Assembly: GCA_963556145.1 (NCBI GenBank)
Contig: OY744462.1
Coordinates: forward strand, 6,820,001-6,884,000
Direction of reading: 5' to 3'
DNA: 64,000 nt
Origin: Hygrocybe punicea
Taxonomy: Eukaryota; Basidiomycota; Agaricomycetes; Agaricales; Hygrophoraceae
The notes under the pieces were generated by a model. The model was not told the DNA's origin. It saw only the letters and a program-made list of their open reading frames with translations, and made no database searches. Both the position numbers and the translations under genes were made by a program. Of the stretch, positions 55,200 to 64,000 are shown piece after piece; the stretch's first letter is position 1; each line of letters starts with the position of its first letter.

Positions 55200-57279
55200 T
55201 GGAGAGGTCCTGAGGGCTCACGCAGGACTCAATGGGAAAGGCGGATCGATGGGATGGATCCACTGTCTACTACATCAGGAACTGCTACTGACTAAGGGAC
55301 TGGTCACGTGATCTGTCAGGCACAACCACTCCAAGTGGCCCTCCTCCTCATGGCGACGCCCTCATTGCCATACTGCTACAAAAAAAGAACACAAAACAAA
55401 CAAAACAGACCAAGAAACTCTAGAGCCACAACTCCCAGACCCTCAGAATGCCTCGAGTCAAAGTCGGGGCCTTGTATCGTGAAGTGGGAAATCGTCCTTG
55501 TCACAGGAGGCGGTAGATGACCAGACTCTATAGAACTCCTCTCTCAAACTCAAACTCTCCGAATGCCTCCCTTGCAAGGGTTAGGGCTCACAACGCAAGA
55601 TCCAAAAATGCTCGAATCATCCAGTAAGTGCTTGGTGTAGTGTGAAAGTTGGTGGTCAAAAACATAGCAGTGTTGGTGGAAACTGGGTGAACAGGTGTGG
55701 ACAGAGTGTGGTGACAGCTTGTAGGTAGAGTGTAGGTGATATCCAGTAGATGGGGGAACAGGGGAACGAGTCTATAATAAGAGCTATAATAACTGGTGGG
55801 GCATAGGATTGTACTTAACAAGGGCACAGTATCTCAACGCGAGAGGGGTTGGCATATCACGCAAAGGGATTGCGGCAGTTTGTTCAGGTTGGCATGGGGT
55901 ACATGATGTTGTTAGGTTCCCTGGCAGGGTAGTACACGACTGAACGAGGGTGTGTGGGGGGCTGGAGCAACTTGTTTGGGTTCCTACGGGGCCTAGGGCA
56001 GTTGCCATGGTCGAGAACGAGGCTGCGGGGAGCTGAACAAGGGCTCTCGGGGCCAGTTGCGTTGGCAGGATGGGGCCATGCAGTGGTGATGTAGCACGGT
56101 CATTGGGTTGCCAAGAAGGGCAGGGTGGGCTCGTTTGGGGAAACAGAGCGTAAAGGGGGGCTCTGGCCAGTGGAACGTGTGTGCTGGGGGTTAGATGGGT
56201 GTGGGTTGGGGTGGAGATCCATGGGAAACAGGGTTGCAGAATGCTGACGTGGCACGGTGCGTGTTGGGCATTGGGTGGGTATGAAACGCCAGGGACAGCT
56301 CGTTCAGGGTGATGACAGTGAACGGGGGGCCTCTAGGGAGTCAGATGAGGGTCTGGGGCTCAAACGAATGCCCCTTGGGCTGGGGTACACGAAAGAACGG
56401 GGGTCCAATGGGGAAGATGTGGAGGATCCGTGGTGTGACCAAAAACAGCGGTGGGGGCTCGTTTGGGGCATTAACCAGACACAGGGTGCTCTGGGGGGTG
56501 GGCCACGAGTTTGGTGAGTTGGTCTGGGGCTGGTTGTGCTGGCAGAATGGGGCCGCGCGATGGTGACATTGCACGTGGCTCGGTATCTGGAAATGACAGT
56601 GGGAATTCGTTTGGCACAATGGAGGGGAACAGGGGGTCCTGGCCAGTGGAACAAGTGTGCGGGGAGTTGAATGGGCCTGTGTAGGGGGTGACGAGAAACA
56701 GGGGGTCCATGCGGCAGTGCTGCGATTTTTGTTGCGTTGTCCAAAACTCACAGTAGTGGGCTATGTGGGATCCTGCTGGGGAATGCGGTGCACCGGAACA
56801 TTGAATGAAGTTGCAGGGGGTCGTCCGGACATGGCTGGGTCTAAGGAAAGTGGAAATTCAGGGGGTCGAAAAAAGTGACATGGCCTGCCGCTTGGGTGCT
56901 GAGAAGGGTCGCGGGCATGTTTTTTGGGTCAATGGGGGGCGATGCGGGGCCCTATTGGGTTGAACATGTGCACCGGGGGGTAATTTTAGTGTTGTATGGC
57001 TGTGAGTGAAGAGAAAATGTGTGGTTGCACAGCAGTGGGTGGTGAGACCAAAAAAAGGTTGTCTCGCGAAAAAACCAGCCAAGAAAGACAAAAAGAAAGC
57101 ATCAGTGAGTCGAAGACACTCTCATCACCACGTTGGAGAGGTCCTGAGGGACCTCTTGGGGGCTCACGCGGGACTCAATGGGAAAGGCGGATCAATGGGA
57201 TGGATCCACTGTCTACTACATCGGGAACTGCTACTGACTAAGGGACTGGTCACGTGATCTCTCAGGCACAACCACTCCA
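55200..57279 (-). mobile_element. TRIM-like LTR element, 2.08 kb, no genes
   Basis: Direct terminal repeats 55200-55333 (134 bp) and 57134-57279 (146 bp) start TGGAGAGGTCC and end CACTCCA, with a TTGC duplication outside (55196-55199, 57280-57283). They differ by four substitutions, three of them CpG transitions, and a 12-bp indel. On the minus strand the purine run GAGGAGGAGGG lies just before the inner end of the 55.2-kb repeat, as a polypurine tract should. The interior has no gag or pol but contains partial duplications (GGATGGGGCC and GGCCAGTGGAAC blocks at 56.07/56.55 and 56.17/56.65 kb). Non-autonomous retroelement; a solo copy lies at 38064. Confidence 0.75.
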
Positions 57280-57287
57280 TTGCGCCA

Positions 57288-57301
57288 ACATCAATTGATG
57301 T
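57288..57301. repeat. Palindrome ACATCAATTGATGT
   Basis: A 14-bp palindrome that equals the CpG-decayed form of ACGTCAATTGACGT found at 47418 and, in partial form, at 58538 and 62133. Confidence 0.5.
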
Positions 57302-57604
57302 TGTGGCATTCACATGCAGTGTTTGACACCTCTGAGTCCTCCTCACCAGCCCTGATACACCATTGTCATCATCCTGGATGTTGTCATCATTGCCTGGCCA
57401 AGTCATTGTCGTCTTGGATGTCCTTGGGTGCATGGACATGGGCCGCCAACACCGCCATCATCTATGACGGATTCACATCTTCCCCATCCCCATTGGTTGT
57501 CCTTGGGCACATGGACATAGGCCACTGACACCACCATTGTATATGATGCATTTGTGTCTGCCTTTACCCATCCTTGTTGTGGGCATGGGCATGGGTGTCC
57601 TTGT

Positions 57605-58756
57605 TAGTGTTGCCGTAGTCCAGTTCGGAACCGATCCGAACCCGGTTCAAACCCCAAACTGAACCCTAAGTTCAGTCTAAGTTCAGCACTTTGGCTGAAC
57701 TGAACCGCGGGTCCGGTGCAGGGTTCCGGGCCCTTCAGAAATTTCTGAACGGCTTGGAACCAGGTTCAAACCGTGAACTTATTGTACGTAGATACTGCAA
57801 TATTCAATTTTTGTGTTAATTTTTGTGTATGTACTCGTGAGAACTTGGGTCATGTGACCTTAAACATACACGCGAATCCATGCGGATTCGACTCAACAAC
57901 AACATCAATGAACGATAATGGTAAGTAAATAATTTATTTCATACTTTACTAACATTTTCTTACACAAAGAAGCCCCCCACGGCCCACGCCCATGCCCACG
58001 CCCTGCCCGCGCCCATGCCAAAACCACACCCACGCCAACACCATGCCCACGCCCACACCATGCCAACGATGGAAACCAGGGACCGTAGCGAGAACGGGAC
58101 ACAGCGGGGAGTGGTGTGCCCACCCCCGCTGCTAAGATACGTCGCCTCTTATCTTTTATTTGTCACTTATTTATCTATACTTGCCCCCCACAACTCCATG
58201 ATGCCTGCGAGCATGGACGTGGCAGCAGCCCCACAGCAACCCCAGCAGCAGTGGCAGCAGCCACAGCTGCAATGAAAACGGCAGCGGCAACAATGGCAGC
58301 AGCAATGGCAGCAGCAACAGCAGCATCAGCTACAGTGGCAGCAGCAGCAGCAGCAGCAGCGCAGCTATGGCAGCAGCAGCGTCGACAGCAGCGGCAGCAG
58401 CGATGGCGACAGCAGCAGCAGTGATGGCGGCAAGGGCAGCAGTTGCAACAACGGCACTGGCAGTGACGCAGCACCCACGGCAGCGGATGGTCCCCCCCTT
58501 CCTCCCCACCCCCCCAACTCCTCGCAACCCCAGGCCCACGTCAATTGATGCAGTGCTGCGGCTTGCGAGGAAATTTGAGGGTGGAGGGAGGTGGTTCCCT
58601 GTTCAAACCGCATCAGAATGCAGACCGGATCACATGGAATGGTCCCATGCAGTTCCGGTTCTGGTTCAGTGAGGGGGCCGAACCGAACCAAGGGTCCAGT
58701 TTTTGGTTCAGCCAAAAAGGCCGAAAACTGGACCAAACCGGACTTCGGCAACACTA
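57605..58756. mobile_element. 1152-bp non-autonomous TIR element
   Basis: Ends TAGTGTTGCCGTAGTCC and CTTCGGCAACACTA, subterminal GAACC/GGTTC and TTCAGCC words, and a perfect 8-bp duplication GTCCTTGT (57597-57604 and 58757-58764). Inside: GTAAGT plus an AT-rich spacer with TACTAACATT (57920-57965), CCCACGCC repeats, GCAGCAGCA repeats (58220-58460), then CGTCAATTGATG (58539-58550). No transposase. Same family of ends as 28076-33827 and 46838-47644. Confidence 0.85.
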
Positions 58757-58764
58757 GTCCTTGT

Positions 58765-59440
58765 CCTCATAGAGTCATAGATTTTTAGAAAAATAGAAAC
58801 ATATGAAAAATTAAGTACATACCTGGCACAGCAGGGGTGGATGTACAACTCCCCACTGCGTTTTGTCCTCCATTGTTGCCATTGTTGCCATCATCATCTG
58901 TCTCTGTTGTCCTCACCATGTTTGTCCCACGCCGTTCCTGTCCCCATCGTATTCACCATCTTGATTGTTCTTGTTGTCTTCATGGTCCTGTCTTCCCCAT
59001 CCCATTCCTGTCCTTGCAGTTATAGTTGCGGTCCCATCACCTGCCTCCTCGATGTTGGCCTACCTGGAGGGCAAGGGCAACAGGGTGTGCTAGTAGTCAG
59101 TAGATAATACTATGAGCTTGAAAAAACTTACAGTAAGGGCACAGATGGTTCACCCATGCCCAGTGCAACTCTCGTTGATCTACATCATCGTCCTTTGTCA
59201 TTGGGGCCCATCTTGGTCATTGTGCTGCACTGAATTGAGCCAGTGTGGGTTGGCAGGCATTGATATGTGTGGTGTTGTTGGTTTGCATGGCCAGCACTGT
59301 AAAACAACATGAGTATGTAAAAACTAAAACAATTGAGCCCTTTCAGCGTATCTTTTCCATGAAACGTGGGTCAGCCGAGATGGACAATTCCCACTTGAAG
59401 TGGGCCAGCCGACCTTGGCTGACCAATATCTTTTCCCAAG
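58765..59440. other. Spacer without supported genes
   Basis: Short T/C-rich frames (58.84-59.1 kb) resemble other low-complexity tracts here. No gene family is recognised. Confidence 0.35.
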
Positions 59441-60130
59441 GTGGATGGCTTGGCCGAGGCATACAGCTGGCCACCCCAAGTGGGTTGGCCAACCAGGGGA
59501 TATTTTGCCCAACTGGGTGGGGGTTTCAACTTGCCATCAGACATGGGTTGGCCAACCATCTGCCATATATTGGCTGGCCACCAGGCATGGGTTGGCCGAC
59601 CAGTAGAGATATTGTGGCTGGCCATCCTGTGTGGGTTGGCCGACCCAACTGGATATATTGGCTGGCCATTAGGCATGGGTTGGCCGACCCACTGCCATAT
59701 GTTGGCTGGCCATCTAGAATGGGTTGGCCGACCCACTGCCATATTTTAGCTGGCCATCAGGCATGCGTTGGCCAACCCAGTTGCATATTTGGCTGGCCAG
59801 GAAGCCTGGATTGGTGGACTCTCTGGCTTATCTTGGCTGGCCATCATGCCTGGGTTGGCTGACCCACTTACACATTTTGGCTGGCCATCAGGCATGGGTT
59901 GGCCAACCCACTGGCATATATGGGCTTGCCATCAAGCATGGGTTTGCCAACCCTCTAGCCTATATTGGCTCCCTATCAGGCATGGGCTGGCATACAAGCA
60001 GGGATATTTTACCTGGCCATCAGGCATTGGTTGGCTGACTAGCAGAGAAATGTGGTTGACCAGCAGAGATGGGTTGGCTGATGCATTGGCTGGCCAGTTA
60101 GCATGGGTTGATCAACAGCAATGGGTACGT
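59441..60130 (+). repeat. 44-bp tandem satellite, about 15 copies
   Basis: GGCATGGGTTGGCC(A/G)ACCC recurs at a regular 44-bp step (for example 59543, 59587, 59631, 59675, 59719, 59763), each followed by a variable CATAT block and TGGCTGGCCATCA. Since 44 is not a multiple of three, each unit is read in a new frame; the 205-codon frame at 59245 is a by-product. Confidence 0.88.
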
Positions 60131-61489
60131 TGGCTAGTCAACTAATAGTGTTTGGCCTACCATGGAACAGCATCTTGTGGGAATATGTTTTTACCAGAAA
60201 ATATTTTGCTCAGCCAGCACAAGCTGGTTTTCACAGAGGTGGGTGGTCATTTCACCTAGCCAATAGGTATGACTAGCAATCTGAGAGATTTATCTTGTCT
60301 GGTCACATGCTCCAATTTCACAACAACCAATTACATGAAAAGTGGCTGGTTCAATCAAGTAATGTACTCACATATTTTCATCTTGAGAAGATATCTGAAT
60401 ATTATATTCGTGCACCTCCAAACTTCCTCCCAGTGACTTAGGGTTAGGGTTAGCAGCGATAAAAATCAATAAATAGGCCCACAGTGATTTACATTACATC
60501 CACTAAAGTACAACAATGTGAAATCACACATTTAAGTGTGAAAAGAACACTACGAAGAAAATACAGTTGCAAAGAAAAGTCATTCAGTCTCAATCTCGCA
60601 GGAGGAGCTCTTCTCCTTCTTGATCAAGACTGATTGACAAGAGGAGTAATGTCAAAAATTTTGCGAACACAAAACAAACCAACCATGAAAATACAAATGA
60701 AACACAATACAAGAAATTGAGACAAGTAAAACACATCACCTGTTGATACAATGTCAATAATACAAGGATTAATAATGAAAATGAGACTTACCCAATAAAT
60801 TCTTGTCAATGCCACCAGGCCCGCTACAAGTAGGTTGCCTAGCCAGGAACTCAGGTGGATTCACCCTCCCTGAATTCCTAATCGAAGACCCATGGTGGCA
60901 AGCGCTCATTGCTGAGGACCCACCACCGACGGTTGGGCATGCAGAGATACCACAATATTCACTAAAAAGTAATCCTTGAAAAGAGTATTGTTAGTAATCA
61001 GCTAACAGAAATCCCTTATCTGAATGCAAACATGACAAAGACAATACCTGACTCTGGAAAAAGCAACAGTAAATGTAGCCCTGTGAACTAAACAGCAAAT
61101 CCAAAGGAAATCACATACCTGTCATGCCAATAACACTCCAGAATCTCTGGTTGTTGCCCGGTACAACAGCCAAAGATCCTGTAGTGTTATCAAAGGTGGC
61201 AGTGGTGGTGGTGAGGTAAGAAGAAATTTTCAACCGCGTTTGATGGGCTTGTAGTTATTTGGTCTTGTAGTTGTTTGTTCATGTGACCCGACGCGTTGTT
61301 TTGACGGTCACACATGTGTCACAATATAGAATGTCACATCTGGGCGCCCACACATGACATCACCCATGTGACATGTCACGTGTAGATACGCACTTTGTTG
61401 ATCATCATGTGATACACGCGTTCTGACATTCAGGCCAGGTAAGTGAAAAGTAATTTATGTATTCTACATAGGTACAAAATAAAATAAGG
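60131..61489. other. AT-rich spacer without supported genes
   Basis: No gene visible. A 16-bp TTAGGG-type run lies at 60438-60453. Around 61.27-61.40 kb CACATGT/TGTGAC words are frequent. The stretch from 61440 (CCAGGTAAGT, AT-rich spacer) starts the module that continues at 61490. Confidence 0.4.
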
Positions 61490-62199
61490 ACGGTGGGGGG
61501 ATTCCCCCACCCTCATCTCATATCACTTGTCCTCCACCCCATCTGCTGCTCCCCTTGCCATGGCCGGTGCCAGTGGGCCAGTTTGGTTGCCATTGCTGCT
61601 GCCCATGCCATTGCTGCCATTGCCACTGCAGTTGCTCCCCTTGCCATTGCCGTTGTCACTGCCGGTTCCGGCTGCTGTTCCCCTTGCCATTGCCATTGGC
61701 CCCCACCTGTTCTGTTGCTGCCGCTGCCGTTTCCACCCCCGCAGCTGCTGCTACCGTTCCCGGCCCCGGTCCTGCTGCTGCTGCCATTCCCAGTCCCGCT
61801 GCTGCTGCCGTTCCCGGTCCCGCTGCTGCTGCCGTTCCCGGTCCCGCTGCTGCTGCCGTTCCCGGTCCCGCTGCTGTTGCCGTCCCCATTCTCGTCGTTG
61901 TCGTTCCCACCCCCCACTGCTGCTGCCGTTCTCAGTCCAGGTCCCGCTGCTGCTGTCGTTCCCAACCCTGCTGCTGCTGCTGTTCCAGGTCCCGCTGCTA
62001 CAGCTGCCATTGCCGTTGCTTCTGCTGTTGCCGCTGCTGCTGCCATGGGGGGGGGGGGTTTGTTGCTGCTGCTGCTGCCGTTGTTTTCTCGGCTGTCAAT
62101 TCGTCCCTGGTAACCTCGCGAACGCCCCACCCACGTCAATTGACGCGAAGGTGCGTGGTCGCGAGGTGACTCTGGGTCGTGAGGTGACTTTGAGCCGTC
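61490..62199 (+). repeat. CTGCTGCTGCCGTTCCCGGTCCCG array and CAATTG motif
   Basis: Trinucleotide-rich sequence with about four exact or near-exact 24-bp units at 61770-61875, then looser CTGCTG repeats to 62090. ACGTCAATTGACG follows at 62133-62145 and GCGAGG at 62160. Long frames on both strands are by-products of the 3n unit. Confidence 0.7.
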
Positions 62200-63015
62200 T
62201 ATTTCCTCCCCGTCCTCGTCCTCGCTGTCCTCACCATCTTCGTTGTCTATCGTCCATTGCCCCCGTCCCCATTCCCATAGTCCTCGTCCTCGTCCTCATC
62301 GTCCTCATCGCCATCATCCTCATCGCCATCGTCCTCGTCGCCCTCGTCACCGTCATCCTCGTCGTCCTCGTCATCCTTGTCCCCGTCGTCCTCGCCCCAG
62401 CCGCCCTCGCCCTCGTCCTCGTCCCCATTGTATTTATCATCCTTGCCCTTGTTGTCCCCGTACTTGCCATCCCCGTGCTTGCTGTCCCTGTGCTTGTCGT
62501 CCCCCGTCCTCCTCCTCGTCCCCGTGTGGTGGCACATGGCAGTCGGCCCCATTCCTGTTCAAGTTGTCGTTGACGTCCTGTTTGCTGTCCCGTCCTTGCC
62601 GTTTCCATCGTCGTCGTCTCCGTTGCCATCGTCCTTGTTGTCCCGGCTCCATGGTCCTTGTTGTCCTGTTCCCCCATCCCAGTCATCCTCGTTTCCATTG
62701 TCCCCATTCCCGTTCCCGTGCCTGTCCTCCTCGCCATCCTCGTCTCCATTCCCCCTGCCCGTTGTCATCTCCCCATTGTCGTAGTTCCCGGTCCCATTCC
62801 CATTCACCGTGTCATTGTTCCCACCCCCGCTCTCATTGTTCCCATCCCCATTGTCGGTGTTCCCATCCCTGTCGTCATTCTCGCCGTCTCCGTTCTCGTT
62901 GTTGCAGTCCCAGTTCTCATTGTTGCGGTCCCCGGTCTCATTGTTGCCCCGTTCTCATTGTTGTGGTCCCCGTTCTCGTGGTTCCCGTTCCTGTTCTCGT
63001 GGTTCCGCCGTTGCT
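62200..63015 (-). repeat. GTCCTCGTC-type minisatellite
   Basis: Irregular GTCCTCGTCGTCC, CATCGTCCTCGTC and GTTCCCATTCC words. On the minus strand this reads as GACGAGGAC/GGGAAC, the same vocabulary as the array at 37.5-38.6 kb. Apparent ORFs on both strands (172-348 codons) follow from the repeat. Confidence 0.72.
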
Positions 63016-63517
63016 CCATGTTGTCATTGTTGCCGTGGCCGTTGTTGTCGTGCCAGGCCTTGTTCGACCTCGCCAGGTGGCTGTTCCAGGACCCGTCGCG
63101 TTTGCGGTTGCTGTCCATGCAGTTCTGTTATTGGCGTCGCGTCATTGGCCAACGTACTGGCGTCGTTGTTGCTGTGGCAGTTTTCATCGTCGTCTGATGC
63201 GATGTTGGTAAAAAACACCTAAAAATGACGTGAAATTAGTTAGTAGAATAAAAAAAGAACCTTAAAATGAAAAACTTAGCATGGTGTTCTTTTACACCGT
63301 TTGCCTGTCGAAGTCAAGAGAAAGGGTGATGTGGCTTGAACACGCGCGAGAATTTCAACCAGCATTTGCCGATTTCCTAAACGGGGCCGAATTGCCATAT
63401 TGGTACAGGTGGCTGGATTTTCTTAATGCTCTTACATGCTGTATAACACCTCAGTTGGCAGGGTAAGGCTCTGCATAGATGTAAGTATACCATACCCACA
63501 AGTAGGGTAAATTTTGT

Positions 63518-64000
63518 ATTTTATTTGATCCTACAGAGAGAGCTATTCCCAATGTATTTGAGCCCTCTGCCAAAATTGGACCCTTAAACACCCAACTTTG
63601 CAAGTACTCATCTAGAAAATCTAAAATTAATTCTAGCAATGCTAGGTGAAGCATACATCATTGTCACAATAAGTGCCTGGCACTAAGTACTCCAAGAAAT
63701 GTGTTGTAGCCAACATTTGTTTGGAACTTTGCATTGTTGGCTGGTCAATCGAAAGTCCCATAATTATTTGGATTCAAGTCACGTACTCACAGCTTTACTA
63801 TTTGTTGGCTACAACACATTTCCTGGAGTACTTAGTGCCAGGCACTTATTGTGACAATGATGTATGCTTCACCTAGTATTGCTAGAATTAATTTTAGATT
63901 TTCTAGATGAGTACTTGCAAAGTTGGGTGTTTAAGGGTCCAATCTTGGCAGAGGGCTCAAATACATTGGGAATAGCTCTCTCTGTAGGTTGAAATAAAAT
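63518..64000. repeat. 198-bp inverted repeat with 87-bp centre
   Basis: The left arm 63518-63715 and right arm 63803-64000 are near-perfect reverse complements (about ten differences). The outer ends are ATTTTATTT and AAATAAAAT, and the right one coincides with the window edge. Shared words include CTACAGAGAGAGCTATTCCC and GTGCCTGGCACTAAGTACTC. A diverged single arm lies at 36988-37189. Foldback-type DNA element; no coding capacity. Confidence 0.85.

Noticed and set aside
60438..60453. TTAGGGTTAGGGTTAG, telomere-like
   Set aside because: Only two and a half units inside ordinary AT-rich sequence; too short to claim a telomere scar.
61493..62573. Long open frames (206-348 codons) on both strands
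   Set aside because: They follow from a 3n repeat unit that keeps every frame open; composition is monotonous and no start, splice or domain context exists.

Overview
The window looks like nuclear DNA of a mushroom-forming basidiomycete (Agaricomycete). Genes carry many short (about 47-80 nt) introns, the encoded proteins match typical basidiomycete families, and the mobile elements (Tad-like LINE, Gypsy with a reverse-strand accessory gene, Crypton-type tyrosine recombinase, Tc1-like element) are of fungal type. This comes from reading the sequence only; no search was run.

Layout. (1) 1-16.3 kb is a compact gene block: a partial gene end, HEL2 (ribosome-quality-control E3), an F-box/LRR-like gene, a long coiled-coil gene, a USP10/Ubp3-type deubiquitinase, an F-box gene, a PNS1/CTL-type transporter and mitochondrial ribosomal protein mL54. 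Exon models for these keep an open frame from start to stop. (2) 16.3-25.1 kb is gene-poor and almost free of CpG in places. It holds remains of an SRPK-like kinase and of a gene with a 2OG-oxygenase-like pattern, plus a diverged satellite. (3) 25.1-46.7 kb is a nest of transposons. A minus-strand LINE is cut by a 15-kb LTR-flanked Gypsy-derived block (26097-41134) and by a solo LTR (43518-44302). The Gypsy block is itself invaded by a 5.75-kb TIR element (28076-33827) carrying a Crypton-like tyrosine recombinase gene, by a MITE inside that element, and by minisatellites. (4) 46.8-64 kb holds two short relatives of the TIR element, a broken Zn2Cys6 regulator, a broken AAA-ATPase/nuclease gene whose stop codon was split by a Tc1-like element, a TRIM-like LTR pair, a 44-bp satellite, codon-like minisatellites and a 198-bp inverted repeat at the right edge.

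Two themes connect the parts. First, target-site duplications and restored reading frames let the order of insertions be read directly. Second, methyl-CpG-type decay is visible nearly everywhere in the repeats: eight recognised nonsense codons are TGA where CGA fits, a palindromic GGGACGTCCC array has split into its two deamination products, and 1.6 kb contains a single CpG. In the gene block, HEL2 and the USP10/Ubp3-type gene are, in other species, opposing enzymes of ribosomal ubiquitination, and they lie about 5 kb apart. The most unusual object is the tyrosine-recombinase element with long inverted repeats and an 8-bp target duplication.
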